From the NCBI RefSeq assembly GCF_025264625.1, contig NZ_CP093313.1, forward strand, positions 1,178,001-1,242,000: a stretch of DNA of 64,000 bases, written 5' to 3'. Of this stretch, positions 8,541 to 17,302 are shown piece after piece. Below the pieces are notes generated by a model that saw only the letters and a list, made by a program, of their open reading frames with translations, did no database searches and had not been told where the DNA came from. Position 1 is the stretch's first letter. Every line of letters starts with the position of its first letter. Both the position numbers and the translations under genes were made by a program. Source of the stretch: Occallatibacter riparius (GTDB lineage Bacteria; Acidobacteriota; Terriglobia; Terriglobales; Acidobacteriaceae).

Positions 8541-11500
8541 CTAGGACTTTCTCCGTCGTGATTTGCCAGTTCCCAGCAGAGTCTTCAACCACGATCGTCG
8601 CGATTCTCCTGCATCTTGGAAGGCTATGCCACCCGGCACCACAACGCACACTTCCGTGCCACATCCCGCATTACCCGCGATCGTGAGCCTTGCGCCGATC
8701 CGGGAGGCCCGCTCTCGCATCCCTTTCAGTCCATAATGACCTTCTTTATCTTCGCTGAAGTTGGAAGCAGTGGCACTGGGACCGTCATCTGCTATGCGTA
8801 GGCTCAGATCGTCCATATATCGCAGTTGAACATCAAGATGTGTTCCGCCGGAATGGGCGTGGGCATTACGGATGGCCTCTTGCCCTATGCGGTATACCTC
8901 GTCGCGAACGATCGGATGGAGCTGGCGGATATTCCCGTGTACAGAAAACGTGGTTGCCAATGAATCATGTGGCGTAGCCTCAAGCGCACGTTTGAGGGCG
9001 TCACTGAGGTCGTCGGCACTTGTTACGGGACCTCGAAGGGAGTTTAGGGCTGCGCGGCCTTCCTGTCCAGCTTGTTGAAGCCATCGAGACAATTGTTCGA
9101 GCGCCTTCCGCATCCGTATCGGTTCGGACGGCATGTCTAATGCGTCGTCAGCAACCAGCTTGCTGCCCTGAATAGTCTGCAAGAGGGTGTCGTGTAAATC
9201 TCGTGCAATGCGAGTACGTTCTGCAAGCCGCTCATCAAAGCGGGCCGCAATTGACTTAGCAACATATCGCACACGAAGACGATAAATTAGCCAAACAATC
9301 AGCGCGGCCAAGACCACGCAAGCAGCCTGAAATGCCCGGGTTTGATACCAGGTCGGAGCGATGCTGAAGGCTAGCATCGCTCCTCGTTCGTTCCACACCC
9401 CATCATTGTTCGAAGCAATCACACGGAACTGATAATGGCCGGGCGGAAGATCATTGTAAAACGCCTGCCGACGAGCGCCGGCGCCCTGCCATGTCTTATC
9501 TCGACCCTCAAGCTTGTAGCGAAACGCTACCTTTTGTGGGTTTGCAAAGCTCAGCGCGGTATAGTCAATTTCCAAATCGATGGTATTCGCCGGAAGGGCA
9601 ATAGTATCGCTGGCCGGGTAATTTCTATGATCGGCAATAACATTCTCAATATGTACGGGCGGCGGGATCGGATTACCCCTTATGTTGGCAGGGTTAATTG
9701 TCTGCAACCCGGAGTAATTGGCGAACCATAAACTTCCATCCGGTGACTTGGTTGCACCTTCAAACGGCACAAAGGCAGGCTGTGCACCATCAGCTGCACC
9801 TACACTGTACAACTGCAGACTGCTGTCACCTTCGCTCCACCACTTTTGAAGTTCCGCATTCGGAATTCCGACAAGGCCGCATTGCGTGTACAACCATAAC
9901 GTGCCCTGGTTGTCGGCGATCAACGAATAAATGGCATTACAAGTAAGGCCATTCCTGGTCGTCAGAACTCGTTGTGTACCATTCTTCCATGCTATTAGGC
10001 CGAATGATGTAGCTCCGAACACGGCTCCATCCGAAGTTATAAATATCTCCTTTACCATCGACTCCATACTCGGAGTCGAGCTGTTCTTGAATCGAAAAAT
10101 ATCGAGCTCATTGGCCTTGAGCCGAGCCAGATCGCCACTCAGCAGTCCCAGCCAAAGGCTGCCGTCCTGCGCGACTGCAAGTTTGCGAGCGGCAGGCATC
10201 TGAGGTTCAGGAAACTCTTCCTGCACTTTGAGATTACTGATCCGAACCAGGCATCTGCGTGGGCCAGTGGTCTCCACCCAAACATTCTGGTTGCGATCCT
10301 CTGCAATACCCACAACAAATCCGACTTGGCTCCCATCCTGTTTCGTAACGATCCGGAACTTCCCCTCCTCGTAGATGAAGAGCGAATTGTCCACTCCGAC
10401 CCAGAGTCTACCGGCATGATCTTCAAGCAGCGAGGTAACCTGATTGCCGGGGAGGCCCTTGTGCGATTGAATCGAACTGACGTGTCTTCCTCGAATGGAC
10501 ACTAAGTTTTCAGGACCTCCTGCCCATACAGTCCCGTCTCGCGAGGCTAGGACCGAATCCACTTCTTCCATGGGCAGTCCTTCACGGCCTGTAAAGCTAG
10601 CCACTCGAAGATCTCTAAAGCAATCAATGCCCCCGCTCGTCGCAATCCACAAATCACCTTCGTGGTCCTCATAGAACGCATCGACGAAATTGCTCGAAAG
10701 ACCGTCTGAAACTCCGAAATGATCGACCGTGCGGCCGTGAATCCGATAGATTCCCTGCGATTCCGTTCCGATCCACAGGCAATTCTGCCTATCGAAAAAC
10801 AGGGTGTTGACGATTAAGGTGCTGCTGTCCAGTTCAGGCGTAACGAACGGAGTTAGTACATCATTCACGACTCTTTGAAGTCCAAGGCCAGGTCCTCGGA
10901 TCGCAAATCCCAGCCATACGGAGCCATCCGGCGCTCCAGCGATCGCAGTCACCCCATCGGACAGGTTGCCTTTGAGGGCCGGAGGAGAGAATGCGCGAAG
11001 TGAACTACCATTCCAGCGGACAACTATGCTTGAATCGCCAAACCAAAGATTTCCCGATGTATCTTCGGCGAGTGCGTTTGCGGTGTCGAGAGGGATTCCA
11101 TCGGGCTTCCGATAGCACTTTATTCGCTCGCCCAGAACCTTGCAGATTCCACCACTTTGGTCGAAGCGTTGAACGCGCGAAAACCAGATCTCACCGTTCT
11201 GCCTTTCGATCATTGAATTTACGTGCCCGTCTACTTTCGGGAATGTAATTAGCTCAGGCTTGTTCCAGTGCGCGAGCCCGGAATCGGTCCCGATCCACAA
11301 GCTCCCGTCGCGAGAGGCCAAAAGTGTCCAGATTCTGGACTGGGGAAGTTGTGCGCCGGCAGGAGGTTCCCACTTTGAAAGTCGAACGCCGTCAAATCGC
11401 AGGAGTTCGTTCTGTGTCCCAATCCAGACATAACCATCCTTCGTCTGAGTGATGGCGTGTGGGGCACCGCTGAACAATCCATCCTGCAGTCTCCATGCTG

Positions 11501-11639
11501 AATGGGCGTACTGGGTGATTCGATTATTCGGATCAAGTGCCATCATCTTCGACGTGAAGGAGATGAGCAGCCACAACGGAAGCAGTCGCAACGCATTCAA
11601 CGAGATGAGCCTTGGTAGCACGGCCTGCTCCGAACTCAA
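8541..11639 (-). CDS. Hybrid periplasmic propeller sensor histidine kinase (HisKA_3 type)
   Basis: About 1032 residues; the start is TTG at 11639 or GTG at 11621. After an N-terminal signal or anchor helix come many two-component-propeller repeats (DGSLWIGTDSGL, DGYVWIGTQNEL and others, residues about 55-640). A Y_Y_Y-type Ig domain (FRYKLEGRDKTWQ) and a transmembrane helix (QAACVVLAALIVWLIYRL) follow. The kinase core has a LuxR-type phosphoacceptor box (RIARDLHDTLLQ) and an HATPase_c domain (GQEAIRNAHAHS, then GHYGLKGMRERA). Such sensors detect extracellular carbohydrates or other signals and phosphorylate a NarL-type regulator. Its partner is the response regulator gene directly upstream. 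Confidence 0.92.
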   Translation of the reverse strand: MSSEQAVLPRLISLNALRLLPLWLLISFTSKMMALDPNNRITQYAHSAWRLQDGLFSGAPHAITQTKDGYVWIGTQNELLRFDGVRLSKWEPPAGAQLPQSRIWTLLASRDGSLWIGTDSGLAHWNKPELITFPKVDGHVNSMIERQNGEIWFSRVQRFDQSGGICKVLGERIKCYRKPDGIPLDTANALAEDTSGNLWFGDSSIVVRWNGSSLRAFSPPALKGNLSDGVTAIAGAPDGSVWLGFAIRGPGLGLQRVVNDVLTPFVTPELDSSTLIVNTLFFDRQNCLWIGTESQGIYRIHGRTVDHFGVSDGLSSNFVDAFYEDHEGDLWIATSGGIDCFRDLRVASFTGREGLPMEEVDSVLASRDGTVWAGGPENLVSIRGRHVSSIQSHKGLPGNQVTSLLEDHAGRLWVGVDNSLFIYEEGKFRIVTKQDGSQVGFVVGIAEDRNQNVWVETTGPRRCLVRISNLKVQEEFPEPQMPAARKLAVAQDGSLWLGLLSGDLARLKANELDIFRFKNSSTPSMESMVKEIFITSDGAVFGATSFGLIAWKNGTQRVLTTRNGLTCNAIYSLIADNQGTLWLYTQCGLVGIPNAELQKWWSEGDSSLQLYSVGAADGAQPAFVPFEGATKSPDGSLWFANYSGLQTINPANIRGNPIPPPVHIENVIADHRNYPASDTIALPANTIDLEIDYTALSFANPQKVAFRYKLEGRDKTWQGAGARRQAFYNDLPPGHYQFRVIASNNDGVWNERGAMLAFSIAPTWYQTRAFQAACVVLAALIVWLIYRLRVRYVAKSIAARFDERLAERTRIARDLHDTLLQTIQGSKLVADDALDMPSEPIRMRKALEQLSRWLQQAGQEGRAALNSLRGPVTSADDLSDALKRALEATPHDSLATTFSVHGNIRQLHPIVRDEVYRIGQEAIRNAHAHSGGTHLDVQLRYMDDLSLRIADDGPSATASNFSEDKEGHYGLKGMRERASRIGARLTIAGNAGCGTEVCVVVPGGIAFQDAGESRRSWLKTLLGTGKSRRRKS

Positions 11640-11785
11640 CCAACCCTAATGTGCCTTCACCCGACCTTGTCATGCATCGTGCCTGCGATGCGGGGTTGCC
11701 GAGATAGTCAGGGTACACGCAATGGCAAATCATCACCCCGCCAGAATCTACGGCGACGAACTGAAGTTTTCTACAGGTGTCCCGG

Positions 11786-12415
11786 TCAGACCTCTAGCAG
11801 GCCTCGCCGAATTGCGATGGTGACGGCATGAGCTCTATCATTGGCACCGAGCTTAGCGATCAGATTCTTAATGTGGAAGTTCACTGTGGTCTCGGCAACG
11901 GAAAGACGGTCTGCAATCTGCTTGTTGCGGTTCCCGTCACGAATCAGCTGAAGCACCTGCAACTCGCGTTCCGTCAGCGACTCCTCGCCCATGTTCTCGG
12001 CAAGACGAGCTGCCACTTCAGCGGATACATATTTATGTCCGCGACGCACTGATCGAACGACACTGAGGAGCTCGTTCTTCGGCGTCGTCTTCAACACATA
12101 CGCAGCGGCACCTGCCTTCATTGCTTTCTGGAGTTCTGCGTCGCTGCCGGATGACGTGAGGATGACGACCCTTGCGTCCGGAAACTCTGTTCGAATCGCG
12201 ATAAGTGCGTCGGTACCACTTGAGCCTGACAACCTTAGATCCATCAGTGTGATGTCAGGTTTATGCCGGCGAAATTCGGCCACAGCCTCGGCGGCATTGG
12301 AGGCCTGCGAGATCAATTCCATGTCGGCCTGGGAGGAAATGATCGTAGCGAGCCCTTCGCGAAATACTGGGTGATCCTCGACGCTCAGGATGCGGATTCG
12401 CCTTGGTTCATTCAT
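11786..12415 (-). CDS. NarL/LuxR-family response regulator
   Basis: About 209 residues from MNEPRR; earlier methionines up to 12478 exist but lack family support. The receiver domain has an acidic pocket (SVEDHPVF), phosphoacceptor Asp59 (ITLMDLR), a conserved threonine/serine (ILTSSG) and a lysine (VLKTTP). The C-terminal LuxR helix-turn-helix reads LTERELQVLQLI then VAETTVNFHIKNLIAKL. The gene lies 146 bp upstream of the propeller histidine kinase on the same strand, so the two form a cognate pair. It most likely controls local genes, but no target site could be identified. Confidence 0.93.
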   Translation of the reverse strand: MNEPRRIRILSVEDHPVFREGLATIISSQADMELISQASNAAEAVAEFRRHKPDITLMDLRLSGSSGTDALIAIRTEFPDARVVILTSSGSDAELQKAMKAGAAAYVLKTTPKNELLSVVRSVRRGHKYVSAEVAARLAENMGEESLTERELQVLQLIRDGNRNKQIADRLSVAETTVNFHIKNLIAKLGANDRAHAVTIAIRRGLLEV

Positions 12416-12734
12416 TCGGGTCATCCCAAAGCCGTGCGCCTTCATTTTACTCCCTTCGAAGTTCCCTTTACGCGACATCTGCGTCCCCAGGGTTGAGAGG
12501 GGACAGGCCTTTGGCCTCTTTTCCTCTCAATCCTGTGGCCATCGACAGTCGATGGCCGGCATCTTGGCGGGTGTTCGCAGCTTTTCGCTAAGCAAGAGTG
12601 CCTGGAAGCGATGACCCTATCGAAAAATGTAGGACGAATACTCGGTGAAATGGGGTTTTTGTGTGGCACGCATCAGTTCATGCTTGTAAGCGAGATGAAA
12701 GATACTCGATACCAAGTTTTACAAGAGGTCGGTT

Positions 12735-13835
12735 ATGGCTTCTCTTTCGAATGCGTTCGAGGAACTTTCCTCATTTTCACCCGGCCAGGTCCTTTCCCAC
12801 TCCGGTGAAGAGCGGTCCCCATACGACGAAGTTCCCGCCCGGGGAAGGCCACTAGAGCACGTTGAAGCGCGGGATTGGCCTGCCAAGATCGGGATCATCG
12901 GCTCCAGCCCAGCACTGCAGACTGTCTTGGACGAGGTACAAATCGTCGCGACGACAGACTCCACTGTGCTTATTCAGGGAGAAACCGGGACAGGGAAGGA
13001 ACTGGTTGCGAGCGCCATCCACAAATTGAGCCTCCGCCGCGGAAAGAACTTTGTTCGAGTCAATTGCGCGGCGGTGCCCGCCGGCCTGCTAGAGAGCGAA
13101 CTCTTCGGTCATGAAAAAGGTGCGTTTACTGGCGCGCTGATGCGCAAAATGGGGCGCTTCGAGCTTGCCGATAAAGGAACTCTGTTTCTCGACGAAATCG
13201 GAGACATGTCCCTTGAACTCCAGGCCAAGCTGCTGCGTGTCTTGCAGGAGAAGGAATTCGAGCGCCTCGGGAGTACTCAAACGCAGCGGGTCGACGTGCG
13301 TGTGATCGCTGCAACCAACTGCGACCTAAAAAAGATGATTGTCGACAGGACGTTTCGCGCCGATCTCTATTTCCGATTGAATGTATTTCCAATCACGATC
13401 CCGCCACTTCGCGATCGCCGCGAAGACATTCCCGAACTGGTGAAAGCGCTCGTGAGTCGATTTTCCTCGCGCATGAGCCGGCGAATTGAAAGTGTACCGA
13501 ATGCGACGCTCGAGGCCCTTACACATTACGATTGGCCCGGAAACGTCCGTGAGCTGCAAAACTTTCTCGAACGCTCCGTTATCTTGTCGCCCGGACCTAC
13601 CTTGAACGCGCCCGTCGAGAAGCTCGTTGGCAAGACGTCCCATGTCGTAAACACTGCGGCAGATGTCACTTTGGAAGAGGCGGAAACCAGGCACATTATC
13701 AGGATTCTGCAGCAGGCCAATTGGGTCATCGGTGGGTCCAAAGGAGCCGCAGAGAAGTTGGGGCTGAAACGCACGACGCTGATCACGAAGATGCGCCGGC
13801 TGGGAATCAGCCGCCCACCGCTGTGCACAGCGTAA
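12735..13835 (+). CDS. Sigma-54-dependent transcriptional activator without sensory domain
   Basis: 366 residues. The first 50 or so show no receiver, GAF or PAS domain. The AAA+ domain has Walker A GETGTGKE (82-89), the sigma-54 contact loop GAFTGA (129-134), Walker B FLDEIGD (151-157) and sensor residues ([10 protein letters not shown]). The C-terminus is a Fis-type helix-turn-helix ([17 protein letters not shown]). All motifs needed to open sigma-54 promoters are intact. Compared with FhlA- or NtrC-like proteins of 450-700 residues the N-terminal sensor is missing, so it is either constitutive, controlled by expression, or a truncated form. It diverges from the LuxR regulator gene. Confidence 0.9.
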   Translation: MASLSNAFEELSSFSPGQVLSHSGEERSPYDEVPARGRPLEHVEARDWPAKIGIIGSSPALQTVLDEVQIVATTDSTVLIQGETGTGKELVASAIHKLSLRRGKNFVRVNCAAVPAGLLESELFGHEKGAFTGALMRKMGRFELADKGTLFLDEIGDMSLELQAKLLRVLQEKEFERLGSTQTQRVDVRVIAATNCDLKKMIVDRTFRADLYFRLNVFPITIPPLRDRREDIPELVKALVSRFSSRMSRRIESVPNATLEALTHYDWPGNVRELQNFLERSVILSPGPTLNAPVEKLVGKTSHVVNTAADVTLEEAETRHIIRILQQANWVIGGSKGAAEKLGLKRTTLITKMRRLGISRPPLCTA

Positions 13836-13849
13836 CTAACGTTATGGTT

Positions 13850-14662
13850 CCACCAGGCGGGAAGACGCTCCGCGGACATTTCTCGCCCGGAAACACCCCA
13901 TGTGCCGTATACACCCGGTTGGGACCTGATCGGCATCGTGGATCAGATCGGCGAGGGCGTTTCAGGTTTCCAGCGCGGGCAAATCGTCGCGGCGATGCCG
14001 ATCAGCGGCAGTTATGCACAATATGTCTGCCTGCCTCAACGCGAATGTATCCCGGTGCCCACAGGTCTAGAGCCAGCAGAAGCAGTTGCTGCGGTGTTGA
14101 ACTAGATCACTGCATACCAGATGATGTACCGCTCAGCGAAGCTGAAGCCAGGTCAGCGCGTGCTGATTCACTGCGCCTCAGGAAACGTTGGCACTGCCTT
14201 CCTTCAACTGGGGCGGCTGGCCGGCCTGGAAATGTACGGGACAGGTTCGGCGCAGGCAGCAGGCATAGTTAACGAGCTTGGCGCTACGCCGATCGACTAC
14301 CGCAATTCTGACTTCGTCCAGGAAATCCATCGACTCACTGGTGACGGTGTGGATGTTGTTTTCGACGGCATCGGTGGCGACAATCTATGGCGATCGCGTA
14401 AAGCGCTCCGCGAAGGCGGCCGGGTGGTGGTCTACGGATTCCAGGCCAAGCTGCACGGCGGAAGGATGGCTTCGGGCTCGCCAAGCGGACGGCACCCGCT
14501 CCGGGAATCTGCCATATTGGGGTGGTACATTCTCCGAAACCGGTTTCTGCCGGGCCGCAAAAGCATGGTGCCTTACAGCATCCCGTGGCTGATGCGGCTG
14601 AGACCGGCGTGTTTCGCCACGACCTGCTGACGCTATTCGACCTGCTGCAGCAGATGTGTCAA
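13850..14662 (+). pseudogene. Decayed quinone oxidoreductase / zinc-type alcohol dehydrogenase (MDR family)
   Basis: Fragments of one MDR-family gene lie in order but cannot be translated as one protein. The segment from about 13887 (PETPHVPYTPGWDLIG, then GEGVSGFQRGQIVAAMP) runs to AAVLN and meets a TAG at 14103 where the family has tyrosine (LNYxTAYQM). The same frame continues with ITAYQM and the NADP-binding AxGNVGTAFLQLG motif to about 14600, after which the family sequence (HDLLTLFDLLQQ) continues in another frame. The catalytic N-terminus is absent or scrambled. This is therefore a pseudogene with a truncated 5' end, one nonsense codon and at least one frameshift. Confidence 0.85.
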
Positions 14663-14805
14663 GCCTGGAGACCCGACCGGACAGAGCGACGGGGCATTCT
14701 CCGGCGAACCTCAAGTTATGTTGTGAATTAATATGCTATCTCGGACCAAACGGTGCTAAACTTCCGGTGCTTCTCTGAACATCTTTCATTGTTGCCGAGG
14801 TACCC

Positions 14806-16974
14806 ATGGCCGTTGTATCAAACAGCGCACAGAACTTTGTTGTAAAGGCCTATCCGGGCGACAACAAGACTCTCCTGGCTTTCAACTTTAGCGACCCGGG
14901 CCTGGCCAAGGAGCTAGCCGGATTTAGCATCGCGTGTAAGCTACCTGGGAAACAGCCGGCCTTCTATCTTTTCAATTTTCTGGCCTTCCAGAACCCGACT
15001 GCCCACGTCCAGGTGAGCAGCGAGCCTGCGCACTCCACCCTCAACGCTCCGATTCAGAAGTACCGATGGGTGGACTTCGCTCATGCACCATCTTCAGGGG
15101 GAGCGCTTGTCGCCGGCAATTACACCTACACGGTGACTCCCCGCTACTTCGATGGCAATGGGCAGATGCTGGCTATCGACGCGACCAAGAGCGTATCGGT
15201 CACGGTTCCGGTCGGGCCGTCCTCGAGCGGCGCACTGAATCTTGGTTTCACTCGCGCTTACATGCAGTCGCAGGCTTACGCCCGCCATTTCGGGAGCAGC
15301 ACCCCGGTGCAGCCGGCCAATCGACCCCTGCATTTCTCGACCTCCGCCCCGGCAGGAAAGAATGGTGACGGACAGGTCGTTACCTTCGAGCAGATCTACG
15401 AGTGGATGGGCGAGACAGCGCGCCTACAAATCTTTGACGTGTTGAATGAGGTCCTCAACGACGCTACGCTGCAGCTCGACGTATTCGCCTACGATCTCAA
15501 TGAGCCGAAGATCGCCTCCGGGTTTCTCACCCTTGCCAAACAGGGCCGAATCCGCATCATCCTCGACAGCGCCACCCTTCATATCACTCACCCTGTAAAA
15601 AACAAGAAGACCGGCAAGACCACGATCGAAGTTCCATTAGAAGAAGATTTCGAAAAAGCCTGGAATCAGACGGCCAAGAATCAGGGCGATCTCAAACGCG
15701 GCTGCTTTGCCCGTTATGCCCACGACAAGATCTTCATCGTCTCGAAAGATGGAGTTGCAACCAAGGTCCTGACCGGCTCGACGAACTTCTCGGTCACTGG
15801 CCTTTACGTCAATGCCAACCATGTGCTGGTCTTTGACGAACCGACGATCGCCGAGTTCTACGCCAATGTGTTTCAAGAATCGTGGTCGGTATTGACTTCC
15901 GATAAACCAACGAAGCCTATCGCTGCCGCCTTCGCGGGAAGTGCTCTTGCGACCAAAATCTTCAGGAGTACTGCGGCAAATCTGCCCAAGATGACCATTC
16001 GAGTTTCGCCTCACACCACTGCAGACACGACGGCTATCCTCGGCGCCATTCAAAAAAGGATTCAATCCGAGGCCAAGACGCAGGACGGCAGCGTACTGTT
16101 CGCTGTGATGCAGTTGACGAACTCGCCTTCTCCGGTCTACAAGACGCTCGCGGGTGTGCATGGGACAACGACACTTTTCAGCTATGGCATCTCCGACTCT
16201 CCCGGAGGCATCAAGCTCTATGCGCCTGGCTCGAAGACCGGCGTGCTGGTCACCGGCAAGCCGAGCAATGTGATCCTGCCGCCTCCCTTCAACAAGGTTC
16301 CATCGCTTCCGGGTCATGAGATTCATGACAAATTTGTGGTGTGCGGTGTGAACGGTCCAGACCCGGTCGTCTGGTGCGGATCGTCGAATCTCGCGACCGG
16401 CGGCGAAGAATCGAACGGCGATAACCTTCTCGAGATCCAGGACCCGGAAATTGCAATGACCTTCGCCATCGAGGCGCTGCTCCTCGTTGATCACTACAAC
16501 TTCCTCGATCGTTACGCCACGACTGCCAAAGCAAAAGCAGCCAAGAGGGGAGCGGCCAAGAAGTCGGCCAGTACGGCTGCAGTTCCGCGAGGGGCGCAAA
16601 AGAAAAGCACTCCTGCAAAGAAGACTTCGGGTACGAAAACGAAACGGAAGGCGGTGACACCTTCTAAGGCAGGCAAGGCGAAGACCAATAGAGCTGCCAA
16701 AAGGACGGCGGCCAAACGTGTCAGTGGCCGGACGGCTTCGTTCCGGATTCCGGATGGAGTTGCGCGAATGATGGCTCCCTCGAAACAATCCGCAAAGAAG
16801 CAGGTAAAGACCCGATCGACATCGAAGGTGTCGCGCAAAGTGACCCAGATGCCGCAGTCGCTTGAGAAAGCCGCCAAGCAGGCCGCGATGTTTCTCTATA
16901 CCGACGACAAGTGGTCCCTGCGCTATTTCGACCCCAACGATCTTCACTTTGTCGAACGGAAATTGTTCGGCTGA
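14806..16974 (+). CDS. Phospholipase-D-like nuclease/hydrolase with lysine/alanine-rich tail
   Basis: 722 residues. The N-terminal 140 residues look like an Ig-like beta domain. Two PLD half-sites follow: H306-D-K308 with GSTN at 324-327, and H507-D-K509 with GSSN at 525-528, so both HKD motifs needed for the composite active site appear present. Residues about 572-690 are rich in AAK/KR repeats like a histone H1 tail, suggesting binding to nucleic acid or another polyanion. No signal peptide is seen, so it is probably cytoplasmic. The family hydrolyses phosphodiester bonds in lipid or DNA; the basic tail favours DNA, as inference. It follows the MDR pseudogene. Confidence 0.82.
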   Translation: MAVVSNSAQNFVVKAYPGDNKTLLAFNFSDPGLAKELAGFSIACKLPGKQPAFYLFNFLAFQNPTAHVQVSSEPAHSTLNAPIQKYRWVDFAHAPSSGGALVAGNYTYTVTPRYFDGNGQMLAIDATKSVSVTVPVGPSSSGALNLGFTRAYMQSQAYARHFGSSTPVQPANRPLHFSTSAPAGKNGDGQVVTFEQIYEWMGETARLQIFDVLNEVLNDATLQLDVFAYDLNEPKIASGFLTLAKQGRIRIILDSATLHITHPVKNKKTGKTTIEVPLEEDFEKAWNQTAKNQGDLKRGCFARYAHDKIFIVSKDGVATKVLTGSTNFSVTGLYVNANHVLVFDEPTIAEFYANVFQESWSVLTSDKPTKPIAAAFAGSALATKIFRSTAANLPKMTIRVSPHTTADTTAILGAIQKRIQSEAKTQDGSVLFAVMQLTNSPSPVYKTLAGVHGTTTLFSYGISDSPGGIKLYAPGSKTGVLVTGKPSNVILPPPFNKVPSLPGHEIHDKFVVCGVNGPDPVVWCGSSNLATGGEESNGDNLLEIQDPEIAMTFAIEALLLVDHYNFLDRYATTAKAKAAKRGAAKKSASTAAVPRGAQKKSTPAKKTSGTKTKRKAVTPSKAGKAKTNRAAKRTAAKRVSGRTASFRIPDGVARMMAPSKQSAKKQVKTRSTSKVSRKVTQMPQSLEKAAKQAAMFLYTDDKWSLRYFDPNDLHFVERKLFG

Positions 16975-17302
16975 GATTCGGGAAATGGGGGGACGAGCAT
17001 CCTTCTTGTGTGGAGAACTCATGGACCCACCGGTAACTGCATGATTACAAGCAGCGTCGCCGTTGCGGATTTCTTCATCAGCAACTCTGCAGTTGACGCA
17101 GTTCGTGATGGGTGAGGCCGTCTCCAAGCTCGCTCCTACTAATCCGAAGAAGATCGCTGTGAACACTCAGCTTGCAGCGTCCTCAGGTAAGGTTGCAATT
17201 GAACTCTGATCTGAACAGAGCGAGGTCCCGGCTCGTTGGATAGTGCCTCTACGAGTGAAGAATGCAACCCAAGTTGCCAGCGATGTGAAGGCCTCCAGCC
17301 AT
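16975..17302. other. Intergenic region between convergent genes
   Basis: 328 bp between the 3' ends of the PLD-like gene and the large 5'-nucleotidase-like gene. No terminator hairpin or small gene could be supported. Confidence 0.35.

Noticed and set aside
12640..12700. Possible sigma-54 promoter (TGTGTGGCACGCATCAGTTC) before the activator gene
   Set aside because: The GG-to-GC spacing required for a -24/-12 promoter is not met.
15637..17166. A 509-residue open frame opposite the PLD-like gene
   Set aside because: It is antisense to a gene with clear HKD motifs and has no ribosome binding site or family features; a GC-rich shadow frame.
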